Both the position numbers and the translations under genes were made by a program. DNA of 64,000 bases from Pontiellaceae bacterium B1224 (GTDB lineage: Bacteria; Verrucomicrobiota; Kiritimatiellia; Kiritimatiellales; Pontiellaceae): assembly GCA_029432815.1 (NCBI GenBank), contig JAROBA010000020.1, positions 1-64,000 on the forward strand, written 5' to 3'. Every line of letters starts with the position of its first letter. Position 1 is the stretch's first letter. Shown piece after piece: positions 25,762 through 34,419 of the stretch. The notes below the pieces were generated by a model. That model did no database searches and was not told where the DNA came from. It saw nothing but the letters and a program-made list of their open reading frames with translations.

Positions 25762-28415
25762 AACTCCTCGCTCTCTTCATCTTCCGAATCACCATAATGG
25801 TTTTTCCACCACGGAATATTTACAACATACTCAACAAGCTTCTCCATACGCCGCGTAGTTGCGCATCCCGGGAAACTGATGCCATAGGCAACGACTGTTT
25901 CATGCGGGGAAGGCAACTGGAGAAGATGGATGATCAAAAGTGGTTTCTTGCCATCCACATTTCGATACTCTCTTGGATTAATAGTTTTTCCAGCCGTTCG
26001 CTGCTTTAATTCTTCCAATTGATTTTCTGTTAATCCGGCAGCCTCATCCTTAGGCTCCCCAACACGCGCTTTCTTCTTAAACGAAATAACCTCATCGTTG
26101 ATAACCGCCGTTGATGCGCGATTTTGAATCCTTCCGGTTAGATTGCATCCGACCGGCAATAGATCATCATCTTCTTTTGGAATAAGAGTTTTAAGCAAGA
26201 CAACTCCCTGCTTTCCCTCTGCTTTTAGAAGGTCAATATATTCAACAAGAGCCTTAGAGTAGAAAGTATAGAAGGACTGGGGATGATTGGTAAATTGCTC
26301 TATAAAGGACGCCAAACAATCAAGTTGGACATTATCCCATTCATGTCCTAATTGCGTCCGCCTGTATACCGAGTGTTCATCATTCTGTAAACGGCTGATG
26401 ATCTCATGAACCAAGTTTATATTATTAGACGTAGCATCTTTGCCCGTTGGCAACGCAATCGTTTCAATCAACCTTCCTGTCAGAGACACGCTATGTGGAA
26501 CAGTAGTTCCTTTTCTCATTTTATTTCGGGCAGTAACAATCAGGGATGCGGGATGACTCCTAACTCTTAACCCGAACTGAATCGGCGTTAACTTGAGCTT
26601 TTCCATCGAATGGAAATCTTCACGAAGCTCTTCCGTTGCCCCGGCTATATGGCTGTACCAAGACTCCGCATCTTCGGTCATAAAGATTCGGCAAAGATCC
26701 TCATAACCGGGGCGATACCCAAACCATCGACCCATCTGCATCAGCGTATCGTACATGATGGAGTTACGGAGAAAGTAGCTTACCAACAGCCCCTCCAAAG
26801 TGAGCCCACGAGAAAGTCCGATCCCGCCAACGGCAATTACAGATCTACCGTCAGGATCACTATAATCCAAAACATCTTGAGACCCTGAGTTGACACTAAT
26901 CACCTCGATAGGATCTACGGACTCTTTCAGCATACCTTGTACATCATGCCACTCATACTCTCCGGAGGCATATTCTTGCTGCCAAGTTTTATATAAGCGC
27001 TCAATGACAGAGTTTTCTAAAGCCTGCTCAAACTCCAGTGATGCATAATTCCCAATCGCGTAACGAGTCTCCTTAATTCTTTCAGCAATTATACCTTTCA
27101 GTTCATTCTGAACCCTAGTAAATCGACTGGCATTTACCATCATGGAATGATGGACAGAATCCTGTCCCCTCAAAAGCCGGATGGCTTTCGCCAGAATAAA
27201 GCAATCAATTGCTATTTCGAGCGTTCCTGGAAGAGCTTCAGGTTCAAAATCAATTTTATGTTTTAGTGGCAACACATCTTCATTGTCATCAATTGGACGA
27301 ACGCTATCCAAATCAGCACCATCCGTGAAAATACGATGCGGCCCAACATAATTGTCAGGCGGATCTAGGCTTAAAATAAAATCACGAGGAAAAAGATCCT
27401 TATACAACTCACCATTTTTCATTTCATCCTCAGTCTCAGGATCGACGAAAATATTGGCAAATGGGGTTGCCGTGTAACCAACAAATGAACTCCGGCTAAA
27501 TATCGAAAGAATATCACGAATTGCACGGTTTATTGTCGTAGGATCTTTGTCCTCTTTATTCGTGTTAATCGATGCGTGATCAGCCTCATCATCAATCAAC
27601 AACATCGAATACTCACGCAGGTTATGCTTATTATGCTCAAGCAACCAGCGATGAAGGTTTTCCAACGTCGATTTGTTTTTCTTCAACACAAACACAATCG
27701 GTTCGTTTAATGCATCGAGATTCATAGCTATACTGTTTGCTGTAGCTTTCTTAAAATCCTCAATGCTCGTGGTAAAACAAACGGGCCTTCTCTCGGAGCC
27801 GAACCGAGAGGCTCCGACATATTCATTCATCCGAGTGCACCAGCCCATGAAATCGGAATCTATGCGCTCCTGAGTTTGGTTCCTCAGAGAATTCAGAAGA
27901 CCTGCTAACACAATGATCACTTTATACCCTGCATCAGCCGCTTTGCATATTAGCCCCGTATAGTTCGCGGTTTTACCTGATTGCACATGACCCACAACCA
28001 AACCTCGCCGCCCCCATTCGCCCTCCTTACTAGGATCCTCAAGTCGATCAAGAACCTTATCCGTAATTTGATCTAGCGTTCGCACCACCTTAGGCGGGAA
28101 CCCTTTTGTTGTTCGCAAGTGTTTTTCATATCTTTTCCAATAATACCAATCGATGTCCCCTTGCCGACTTGGAAGCCATGGTCGATAATCCTCGGCCTCA
28201 AAAAGAGCACCCATCGACATTCGATGAACAAAACGAGCCTGTAGAGTCCTCACCACCGCACTCATTTCGTCATCAGAAAAAACATAGTTTTCACTCAGCT
28301 GAATCACTGTTGCCTGGGCTTTAACCAATTGGTAGAGAGCTTCTTCGGTTGGGGGTTCGTGATTCTCCAAAACCAGAGAAACAGCGTCTGTGAGCTTTTG
28401 GATATCCGCCATCAT
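25758..28415 (-). CDS. Z1 domain protein, superfamily II helicase-like
   Basis: The 885-residue protein has Walker A GHVQSGKTANY at about residues 142-152 and Walker B MLLIDDEADHAS at about 271-282. Later helicase motifs are visible as GYTATPFANIFVDPE (motif III-like) and VIAVGGIGLSRGLTLEGL with MGRWFGYRPGYEDLCRI (motifs V and VI). The last two segments are the Z1 domain signature. Such proteins are found in loci with a MutL-like ATPase and a DNA methyltransferase. They likely translocate on or remodel DNA. It overlaps both neighbours by four bases. Confidence 0.92.
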   Translation of the reverse strand: MMADIQKLTDAVSLVLENHEPPTEEALYQLVKAQATVIQLSENYVFSDDEMSAVVRTLQARFVHRMSMGALFEAEDYRPWLPSRQGDIDWYYWKRYEKHLRTTKGFPPKVVRTLDQITDKVLDRLEDPSKEGEWGRRGLVVGHVQSGKTANYTGLICKAADAGYKVIIVLAGLLNSLRNQTQERIDSDFMGWCTRMNEYVGASRFGSERRPVCFTTSIEDFKKATANSIAMNLDALNEPIVFVLKKNKSTLENLHRWLLEHNKHNLREYSMLLIDDEADHASINTNKEDKDPTTINRAIRDILSIFSRSSFVGYTATPFANIFVDPETEDEMKNGELYKDLFPRDFILSLDPPDNYVGPHRIFTDGADLDSVRPIDDNEDVLPLKHKIDFEPEALPGTLEIAIDCFILAKAIRLLRGQDSVHHSMMVNASRFTRVQNELKGIIAERIKETRYAIGNYASLEFEQALENSVIERLYKTWQQEYASGEYEWHDVQGMLKESVDPIEVISVNSGSQDVLDYSDPDGRSVIAVGGIGLSRGLTLEGLLVSYFLRNSIMYDTLMQMGRWFGYRPGYEDLCRIFMTEDAESWYSHIAGATEELREDFHSMEKLKLTPIQFGLRVRSHPASLIVTARNKMRKGTTVPHSVSLTGRLIETIALPTGKDATSNNINLVHEIISRLQNDEHSVYRRTQLGHEWDNVQLDCLASFIEQFTNHPQSFYTFYSKALVEYIDLLKAEGKQGVVLLKTLIPKEDDDLLPVGCNLTGRIQNRASTAVINDEVISFKKKARVGEPKDEAAGLTENQLEELKQRTAGKTINPREYRNVDGKKPLLIIHLLQLPSPHETVVAYGISFPGCATTRRMEKLVEYVVNIPWWKNHYGDSEDEESEEL

Positions 28416-29935
28416 TCTTCCCCTTCCAACAACTCATCAATCAGTTTTTCGGTAGCTCCCGGAATTTCAGTTTCAAGAATGCGTTTTCGCAGCTCTACCC
28501 CCTCAAAACCACATTTCCGCAATGCCAAAAGAACTTGAAGCACAAGCTCCTTAATCGCGATCTCGTCAGAATCATCGGCACAGATTTCAATGCCATCACT
28601 TGCAACATCACTGAAAAAAACGTCACGAGGAAAACCATCAGCAATCATCCGATAGGTAGATTCAAGCGCTGGCTTCAAAGAACTTGGAGCAGAGTCGAGT
28701 ACTTCTTTAAGCAAAGGGTGCTGCACGTTGATCGCATATTTTACATTCCCCTCTTTAACTTCCCTCGTCCACACGGGAACTTTTCCGCTGTCTACCAATC
28801 TGGATGCCCTTCGCTTATAGACCTGCTTCCCCTTACCGGATATTCGTTTGATTATATTTTTAAGCTGCTTCCGCACAATCTCCGGCGGAATTACCTGAGA
28901 CTTATCAACATTGATGCTCCAGATATGGTCCAAACTGTTGGGAATGTCTATTCGGACTCGAACAAGCTTATTCAGCTCCTCTTTCTTAATCAGCCGGAAC
29001 CAAGTTGCCTTAACAATCAATCGCCTATTTCTATAAACATAAAACCCTTGGTTTTGAAGGTATCCGCCCTCGCCAGCATATTTCTCATAGTCCGCACGAC
29101 TAACCTTATTTTGGTGCGGCAAGACAAAAGGCTGAATAACGATTGTCTCCCCCTCAACAACCAGCTTTTCGGTTGGAAGCTCTTGTCGAGAAGGAACAGA
29201 TGGCCCAAACGGGTCGTACGCTGAAAGTGGTGATTTATTGAAATCTATGCTTAGGGATTTGCGTCCATCTTCTGGCGAAAGGAATCGGTGAAAAACGGTT
29301 TCCAAATGGCTGCGCGCATTACTCATCAATTCGCTGAACTTTTTCTCGCTGTCAACATGCTCCGTTCCCGCCAGCATTGCGTCGAGATTCCGCCACAAAA
29401 TAATCGTCCCACTGTCGTTAGAGGCCAGACAACCATCCACTAACATCTTTAATTCAATATCAGTAGAAATCGCTGCGTCATCTAACACTCCAAGGAGCCA
29501 TTCGTCAGACTCACTGTCCGCAATTCTGTCTAAATCCCATTCACAGGCACTTACTTGGCCCGATGATTTAGAACAGACGGTAACTCTGCGGCACTGAGAA
29601 ATAGAAGCCGTCTTCATTCCAAGGCCAAACCTGCCAAGATCATTCTTAGATCTCTCAATCAATGGAGATTCGCTCCCAAAGCGCATGGCCGCAATTAACT
29701 CGTCGGGAGTCATCCCGCATCCATCATCAACTACCGCAATCCACGGGCTTTTATTATTCCACAAGAACCGCACAGAGATTGTAGAGGCCTCAGCTGTAAC
29801 ACTGTTATCAATCAAATCGGCTAGGGCGGTCTCTAATGTGTAACCAATACTTCGCAAAGATTCAACGAGCATGGCTGGGGATGGCGCTAATGCCAACTCA
29901 CGAAAATGTGTTTTCTTAGATCCCTTGCTCATCAT
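28412..29935 (-). CDS. GHKL ATPase, MutL/MORC-like
   Basis: The 507-residue protein has a Bergerat ATP-binding fold near the N-terminus. The N-box is ETALADLIDNSV (residues about 35-46), the G1 box is VVDDGCGM (68-75), and the G2 box is LGRFGLGMKTAS (100-111). A DNA-gyrase/MutL-like second domain (S5 fold) follows, with YRNRRLIVKATWF and RVRIDIPNSLDHIWSINVDKSQV, whose last lysine fits the transducer position. This matches the MutL-like ATPases of restriction-modification loci related to eukaryotic MORC proteins. It would act as an ATP-driven clamp or sensor. Confidence 0.9.
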   Translation of the reverse strand: MMSKGSKKTHFRELALAPSPAMLVESLRSIGYTLETALADLIDNSVTAEASTISVRFLWNNKSPWIAVVDDGCGMTPDELIAAMRFGSESPLIERSKNDLGRFGLGMKTASISQCRRVTVCSKSSGQVSACEWDLDRIADSESDEWLLGVLDDAAISTDIELKMLVDGCLASNDSGTIILWRNLDAMLAGTEHVDSEKKFSELMSNARSHLETVFHRFLSPEDGRKSLSIDFNKSPLSAYDPFGPSVPSRQELPTEKLVVEGETIVIQPFVLPHQNKVSRADYEKYAGEGGYLQNQGFYVYRNRRLIVKATWFRLIKKEELNKLVRVRIDIPNSLDHIWSINVDKSQVIPPEIVRKQLKNIIKRISGKGKQVYKRRASRLVDSGKVPVWTREVKEGNVKYAINVQHPLLKEVLDSAPSSLKPALESTYRMIADGFPRDVFFSDVASDGIEICADDSDEIAIKELVLQVLLALRKCGFEGVELRKRILETEIPGATEKLIDELLEGEE

Positions 29936-31524
29936 GGCCCCTTCTTTGTTATTGATTCCATGATGTCTGATACAATCTCTGCTATTTTGTAGGCCAATAA
30001 CGGGGGTACAGCATTCCCTACCTGGTGGTATTGAGCCGTCCTTGGCCCTTCAAAGAAATAGTTATCAGGAAATGTTTGGAGACGTGCTGCTTCACGAACT
30101 GTTAAGCTGCGGTACTGTTTGGGATCATAATGAATGAAATAATGACCATCCTTGGATATATGTGAAGTTACCGTTGTTGATGGCTTTCCTGCTATCTGAA
30201 CTCGGAATCGGTCTCCAAACTTTTGCCCTGAGATCGCCTCTTTTACATTCCGATGATTTGGCAACAGTACTTCAGGAAAGTCCCGTAGCTGGGGAGAACA
30301 TTTATTGGCATCAGCATAATTGGAAGCAAAAAAATACCGCCACAGATCCTCCTTGATATGACTTCGGGTCTCATGATTGCAAACCCCTCGCAAACAGGAA
30401 TCATAATACCACCCGTCATCTGACAGTTTTTCAAAAGGGACGAATCGGGAGCCTCTAGCCTCCCGTTTACGCACATGACCCAAAAGGTCACCAAGCTTCT
30501 TCGATGTTAATTTCCCAAATGTTGCATTATCCTCCCCGTTTAACAGGCTGGTTTCCTTGAGCTTAAAAAGAGCCGCGTAAGGACTTTCCTCATCACCTTT
30601 AGATAAACCTGGAGTTAATTTAGGGAACTGGCCGATGGTCTCCTCAACACTCTTGGGCGCTGCAGGTTGAAGAAGAGGGATATCCTCAACATTCAGATCA
30701 TCTCGAATCCCGAGTAATATGACTCGATGTCGCGCCTGCGGGATTCCGTATTTTTCAGAATGAATAAGGTAATCCGAAGGCTTAAGGTCAGTTATGCCTC
30801 CTTCAGAAAAAGTCGTTAATGAGAAAATCTTGTAACCAAAACTACGCTTACTTTTTGCATGGCGTTTAGATGGATCGCTCAAATCTTTTAGGATTTTAGG
30901 AAAAATCAGCTCACCATTCTGTTTCGACGACAAAATACCCCGAACATTTTCCATAACAAAAATGCTGGGCCAATGCTGAGCAATGATCTCAAGATATTCT
31001 AAATACAAGCTATGGCGGGGATCATTGCTAAACAGCTCACTACGCCTAACCTCATAATCCTCCTGCGACTCACCCTTTTCCCTCTTGATATTTCCAAGCA
31101 TTTTTGACCGTCCGACTAACGAATACGCTTGGCAAGGAGGCCCCCCAATCAGAACCCAGTGCTTGCTACCTTTAATTCGGGATCCGATTATTTTGTGCGG
31201 ATCATCTTCACCCAAAGTAAGCTGTAGAGCTTCCTTTTTCGCAGCATCCGCTTCTGAACTGTAGGCCCCAAACAAATCATCCTTTGTAATCTCATTTCTT
31301 AAATACTGATAGTATTCGTCGGGAACCTCTCCTTCTGGAAACTGTCGATAAAAAGCCCTGAGAGTTAACGTCTGATGGGCAAACCGATCCTTTTCGATTG
31401 AAACTGCAATCTTAAACCGTTTCTTCTTTGAAATAGGATATCGGGAAAACCCTTCCCCCAACCCTCCTGGGCCAGCAAAAAGATCGATGATCGGTATGGC
31501 CGGGGTTTCCGTAGCTTTATTCAT
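29932..31524 (-). CDS. DNA (cytosine-5-)-methyltransferase
   Basis: The 530-residue protein is a complete C5 methyltransferase: motif I IIDLFAGPGGLGEGF (D14-F26), motif IV IGGPPCQAYS with catalytic C131, motif VI FVMENVRGI, motif VIII IPQARHRVILLG, and motifs IX-X ending with YHQVGNAVPPLLAYKIAE. The long target-recognition region between motifs VIII and IX defines an unknown target sequence. It overlaps the controller gene upstream and the ATPase gene downstream by four bases each. It should protect host DNA in the defence operon, and its 5-methylcytosines explain the nearby vsr. Confidence 0.95.
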   Translation of the reverse strand: MNKATETPAIPIIDLFAGPGGLGEGFSRYPISKKKRFKIAVSIEKDRFAHQTLTLRAFYRQFPEGEVPDEYYQYLRNEITKDDLFGAYSSEADAAKKEALQLTLGEDDPHKIIGSRIKGSKHWVLIGGPPCQAYSLVGRSKMLGNIKREKGESQEDYEVRRSELFSNDPRHSLYLEYLEIIAQHWPSIFVMENVRGILSSKQNGELIFPKILKDLSDPSKRHAKSKRSFGYKIFSLTTFSEGGITDLKPSDYLIHSEKYGIPQARHRVILLGIRDDLNVEDIPLLQPAAPKSVEETIGQFPKLTPGLSKGDEESPYAALFKLKETSLLNGEDNATFGKLTSKKLGDLLGHVRKREARGSRFVPFEKLSDDGWYYDSCLRGVCNHETRSHIKEDLWRYFFASNYADANKCSPQLRDFPEVLLPNHRNVKEAISGQKFGDRFRVQIAGKPSTTVTSHISKDGHYFIHYDPKQYRSLTVREAARLQTFPDNYFFEGPRTAQYHQVGNAVPPLLAYKIAEIVSDIMESITKKGP

Positions 31525-31745
31525 TTCTTAACCCCGGCACACACATCTGACACAGATATGCCGAAGCCATTCGCCAGACTGATGAGGCTTTTAAAACTGG
31601 GATTGCGGACGCCGCGTTCGATGCCGCTGATGTAGGTTGAATCGAGGCCGGAACGCTCGGCGAGTTGTTCCTGGGTGAGGCCTTTTTCTTTGCGTAAATC
31701 GCTGACGTTTTTACCCAGCGCGAGGAGGATTGGATCAGTTTTCAT
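31521..31745 (-). CDS. C-protein-like XRE transcriptional controller
   Basis: From ATG 31745 the protein is 74 residues: LGKNVSDLRKEKGLTQEQLA (helices 1-2), RSGLDSTYISGIERGVRNPSF (recognition helix) and KSLISLANGFGISVSDV. LDSTYISGIERGxRNPS is the signature of restriction-modification controller (C) proteins. The ATG at 31745 is preferred over 31787 because two C-boxes lie 15-40 bases upstream. There is no good ribosome site, which is common for leaderless C-protein transcripts. It overlaps the methyltransferase start by four bases, so the whole operon is probably under its feedback control. Confidence 0.87.
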   Translation of the reverse strand: MKTDPILLALGKNVSDLRKEKGLTQEQLAERSGLDSTYISGIERGVRNPSFKSLISLANGFGISVSDVCAGVKK

Positions 31746-31759
31746 ATCCAAACAGCTTA

Positions 31760-31785
31760 GACGATAAGTCCACAGACAATCAGTC
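31760..31785 (-). promoter_or_regulatory. tandem C-boxes
   Basis: On the minus strand GACTGATTGTC (31785-31775), a TGTG spacer, and GACTTATCGTC (31770-31760) form two boxes. They closely match the known C-box arrangement of GACT-N3-AGTC-like half sites separated by TGTG. The proximal box ends 14 bases before the controller start codon. This predicts activation at low C-protein level and self-repression at high level. Confidence 0.75.
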
Positions 31786-32038
31786 AAGTGGATCCGTGTG
31801 GAGCCTTGATTTATAGAGAAGTATTTCGCCGCAAATTTGTTTGGATTACTAGGAATTCATTATTTGATTTGAGCCAAATTAGTAGATCTTCCATGGAGAT
31901 TATTCCTACACAGCTAAGAATTTTATATGATTAATTTCCATTCCTTAGAGTTTTTTTGGGGGGAGGGGGAGCCGAACCGAAAACCCTAAAGGAGACATGT
32001 TTTCTAATCTTTCTGCGTTCTAGGAGTGTGGATACTGT

Positions 32039-32053
32039 TTCCAAGCATTGGAA
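32039..32053. repeat. TTCCAANNNTTGGAA palindrome
   Basis: Perfect copy with spacer GCA, in the gap between the defence operon and the next plus-strand gene. The remainder of 31790-32160 shows no gene I can support. Confidence 0.88.
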
Positions 32054-32166
32054 CAGATGCGCTATATTATTTTTCCCATCACGCCTGCCGTGGCTTCGAG
32101 GCGGCGGAGTTTGATGGCGAAGAAGGCCGCGAGGAAGAGGCCGAGCAACGCGTAAATTCATCCCCT

Positions 32167-32496
32167 ATGCGCGGGCCCGACTATTTTTATCCGTTCGAAA
32201 AATTTCTCGCGCTGCGCAATTTGTTCGACGACCGTAATCAACGGCGTCTTTCGTTTACCTTACCTAATAAGTTCCGCTGCCTCGCCCACCGTACGCTCCA
32301 TGAAAGTTTCACCTTCCCGCTCTACTGCTTCAGCAACGAGGCCGAGACTGCGGTCCTGCCGGTGGAAGACCTTATGCTGTTGCATGACGGAGCAATAGAA
32401 GCGCTGGCGCTGAAATTAGCCGCCCCGGAAGATATTGATCAGCTCGAAGAACTGGCCGACCTTCTGCTCGATGCCATTGAAGAGTTCCTCGCATAA
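32167..32496 (+). CDS. hypothetical protein
   Basis: From ATG 32167 the frame is about 109 residues: MRGPDYFYPFEKFLALRNLF, a middle with LPNKFRCLAHRTLHESFTFPLYCF, and an acidic helical tail (LEELADLLLDAIEEFLA). The frame is open upstream to 32026, but that part overlaps a repeat palindrome and looks non-coding. Codon use in the later part resembles the core genome. I do not recognise a family, and there is no obvious ribosome site. It could be a real small protein or the 3' remnant of a larger gene. Confidence 0.4.
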   Translation: MRGPDYFYPFEKFLALRNLFDDRNQRRLSFTLPNKFRCLAHRTLHESFTFPLYCFSNEAETAVLPVEDLMLLHDGAIEALALKLAAPEDIDQLEELADLLLDAIEEFLA

Positions 32497-32503
32497 ACAA
32501 AAC

Positions 32504-32907
32504 AGTCCTGCCGTCCATCGTCCTGTTTCATTACTCAGCGGCAGGGAGGGCTAACAGAATAATGAGGGACAGAATAATTTTCGTTCCGGGAATAGGGTAT
32601 TACATATTTCTATCCCTAATATTTCTGCCGACCATCTTTCTGCCAAATAAATACCTTACGGTAGCCCTTTTAAAAATAATCCTGTCATCCCATCATCCTG
32701 TCTCCCGTTCTTCCGCGCGGGAGCGGCGGCCTCGGTTTCCCGTTAAAAAATAGTCCTGTCGTCCATGGTCCTGTTTTTTTCTCTGCGGCGGGGAGGGTTA
32801 ACAGAATAATTTCCGTTCCGGGAATAGAGTATTACATCTTTCTGCCGACCATCTTTCTGCCCCCAATCATTCTTACCTAAATCGTCCTGTTATCCATGGT
32901 CCTGTTT
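32504..32907. repeat. intergenic repeat array upstream of ars-type genes
   Basis: Two unit types alternate. Unit A is a roughly 25-base sequence like AGTCCTG-N6-CATNGTCCTGTTT at 32504, 32678, 32752 and 32881. Unit B is about 75-105 bases at 32540-32644 and 32786-32862, sharing GGGAGGG, AACAGAATAAT, GTTCCGGGAATAG, GTATTACAT and CTGCCGACCATCTTTCTGCC. Another A unit occurs at 51773-51798. The 32497-33037 gap contains no gene; a short frame at 32562 lies wholly in the repeats. Confidence 0.7.
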
Positions 32908-32983
32908 CTTTCCTCCGGCGGTACGCATTTCTCTTTGCAGCCCGTTCAGCCGTGTATTCCGTGGAATTGTTTTTTTTCGGGGG

Positions 32984-33018
32984 TTGACAATTTTAAACAT
33001 TTGGCTATTTTGCCAAAT
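32984..33018 (+). promoter_or_regulatory. promoter with ArsR-type operator
   Basis: TTGACA (32984-32989) and TATTTT (33006-33011) are separated by 16 bases. The -10 box is flanked by ATTTGGC (32999-33005) and GCCAAAT (33012-33018), a perfect inverted repeat that would block RNA polymerase. A leader of about 20 bases with AAGGA precedes the ArsR start. Confidence 0.75.
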
Positions 33019-33037
33019 ATAAATTTAAGGACGACCT

Positions 33038-33358
33038 ATGACGGCAAAAGAAAAAAATCTATACGAGGCGAAGGCGAAGGTGCTGAAGGCGCTGGCGCAT
33101 CCGACGCGGCTGTGGATGGCGGAGCAGCTGTCAGCCGGCGAAATGTGTGTTTGCGAATTTGTGGATCAGGTTGACGCCGACTTTTCGACGATCTCAAAAC
33201 ATCTGTCGGTGATGAAGCAGGCGGGGATTGTGGAGGACGATAAGCGCGGCAAGCAGGTCTATTATAAAATGAAGGTTCCTTGCGTCATGAACTTTATGGG
33301 CTGCGTGGAGGCTGTAATTAAGAGCAATGCAAAGGATCAGGCGGCATTGGTTAAATAA
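33038..33358 (+). CDS. ArsR/SmtB family metal(loid)-responsive repressor
   Basis: The 106-residue winged-helix protein has KVLKALAHPTRLWMAEQLSAGEMCVCEFVDQV, where CVC matches the As(III)-binding ELCVCDL-like site at the start of the recognition helix. DADFSTISKHLSVMKQAGIV is the DNA-recognition helix and DDKRGKQVYYKMKVPCV is the wing. Two further cysteines (C87 and C94 region) could also bind metal. It is the first gene of a plus-strand operon with a DUF318 permease and a thioredoxin. Operator repeats lie before it and again before the permease. Confidence 0.9.
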   Translation: MTAKEKNLYEAKAKVLKALAHPTRLWMAEQLSAGEMCVCEFVDQVDADFSTISKHLSVMKQAGIVEDDKRGKQVYYKMKVPCVMNFMGCVEAVIKSNAKDQAALVK

Positions 33359-33367
33359 TTTTTTGAA

Positions 33368-33402
33368 CAATATTTGGCCAAAGGGTCAAATAACCAATAT
33401 TG
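33368..33402. promoter_or_regulatory. second inverted repeat before the permease
   Basis: CAATATT (33368-33374) and AATATTG (33396-33402) flank a core ATTTGGCC...GTCAAAT that partly repeats the ArsR operator half sites. It lies between arsR and the permease start at 33428. It may be a second, weaker operator or an internal promoter control. Confidence 0.45.
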
Positions 33403-33427
33403 ATCGAGATACTGAGAGGAATAGGAT

Positions 33428-34405
33428 ATGTTAGGAATTTTTACGAAGTTGGCAGATTGGATGACGTACGATCTGTTCGGGATGTCACCGGAGTCGCATC
33501 TGGCGCAGAGTCTTCACTTTTTCATTGAAGACGTAACCAAAATCTACGCGCTGCTGCTGGTGCTGATCTATGTGATCGGCTTCCTGCGCGCCGGAATGAA
33601 TACGGAAAAAATCCGTCAGCATCTCGAAGGAAAACACCGTTTTGTGGGCTACCTTTTGGCGGCCCTGTTCGGGGCGATCACCCCGTTCTGTTCCTGCTCG
33701 TCGATTCCGCTGTTTCTGGCGTTCACGCAGGCGCGCATTCCCATCGGGATCACGATGGCGTTTCTGGTGACCTCGCCGATGATCAACGAGGTGGCTGTGG
33801 TGCTGCTGGGCGGAACGCTGGGCATTGGATTCACCGCGACCTATATTACACTGGGTATTGTCGCCGGCGTGCTGGCCGGCATGCTGTTCGACTTTATTAA
33901 AGCCGAGCGCTTCCTGAAGCCGATCGAGCAGAAAGAGATGAGCGAAAGCACCAAGGAACGGCTGGAACAGGTGGCGAATTATAAACCAAACCGACAGGAG
34001 CGCCACGCGTATGCCGTGAATGAATTCAAGTCCGTCTTTTCCAAGATCTGGCTCTGGGTGTTGATCGGCGTCGGTGCCGGCGCGGCCCTGCACGGCTTTG
34101 TGCCGGAATCGGTGATCACCGACAACCTCGGCGAAGGCCAGTGGTGGAGTGTGCCTTCTGCCGTCCTGCTGGGTATTCCGCTCTACGCCAACGCCAGCGG
34201 GGTGATTCCGGCGATTGAAAGTCTGCTGAGCAAGGGACTCCCCATCGGCACAGCACTGGCCTTCATGATGAGCGTGGTGGCCGCCAGCCTGCCGGAATTT
34301 ATGATGCTCAAGCAGGTGATGAAACCGCGTCTGCTGATCATCTTTTTCCTGACCCTGTTGACAATGTTCTCCAGTGCAGGATGGATTTTTAATCTGATTT
34401 ATTAA
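33428..34405 (+). CDS. DUF318/ArsP-type permease (SO_0444-like)
   Basis: The 325-residue polytopic membrane protein has about eight TM segments. It carries the family hallmark GAITPFCSCSSIPLFLAF (two cysteines around residue 90) and the mirrored second-half motif GIPLYANASGVIPAI. A cytoplasmic loop after TM4 is charged (IEQKEMSESTKERLEQ). Relatives include ArsP, which exports methylated or aromatic arsenicals. The substrate here could be an arsenical or another soft metal. It follows arsR and precedes a TM0996-type thioredoxin, a common trio. Confidence 0.88.
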   Translation: MLGIFTKLADWMTYDLFGMSPESHLAQSLHFFIEDVTKIYALLLVLIYVIGFLRAGMNTEKIRQHLEGKHRFVGYLLAALFGAITPFCSCSSIPLFLAFTQARIPIGITMAFLVTSPMINEVAVVLLGGTLGIGFTATYITLGIVAGVLAGMLFDFIKAERFLKPIEQKEMSESTKERLEQVANYKPNRQERHAYAVNEFKSVFSKIWLWVLIGVGAGAALHGFVPESVITDNLGEGQWWSVPSAVLLGIPLYANASGVIPAIESLLSKGLPIGTALAFMMSVVAASLPEFMMLKQVMKPRLLIIFFLTLLTMFSSAGWIFNLIY

Positions 34406-34419
34406 CTCAGGAGTGAAAC

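Noticed and set aside
32562-32753. 63-codon plus-strand frame
   Set aside because: Lies wholly within intergenic repeat units A and B, so it reflects repeats rather than a gene.
32504-32907. CRISPR array
   Set aside because: Repeat units are uneven in length, irregularly spaced, and differ in sequence; no cas genes are near.
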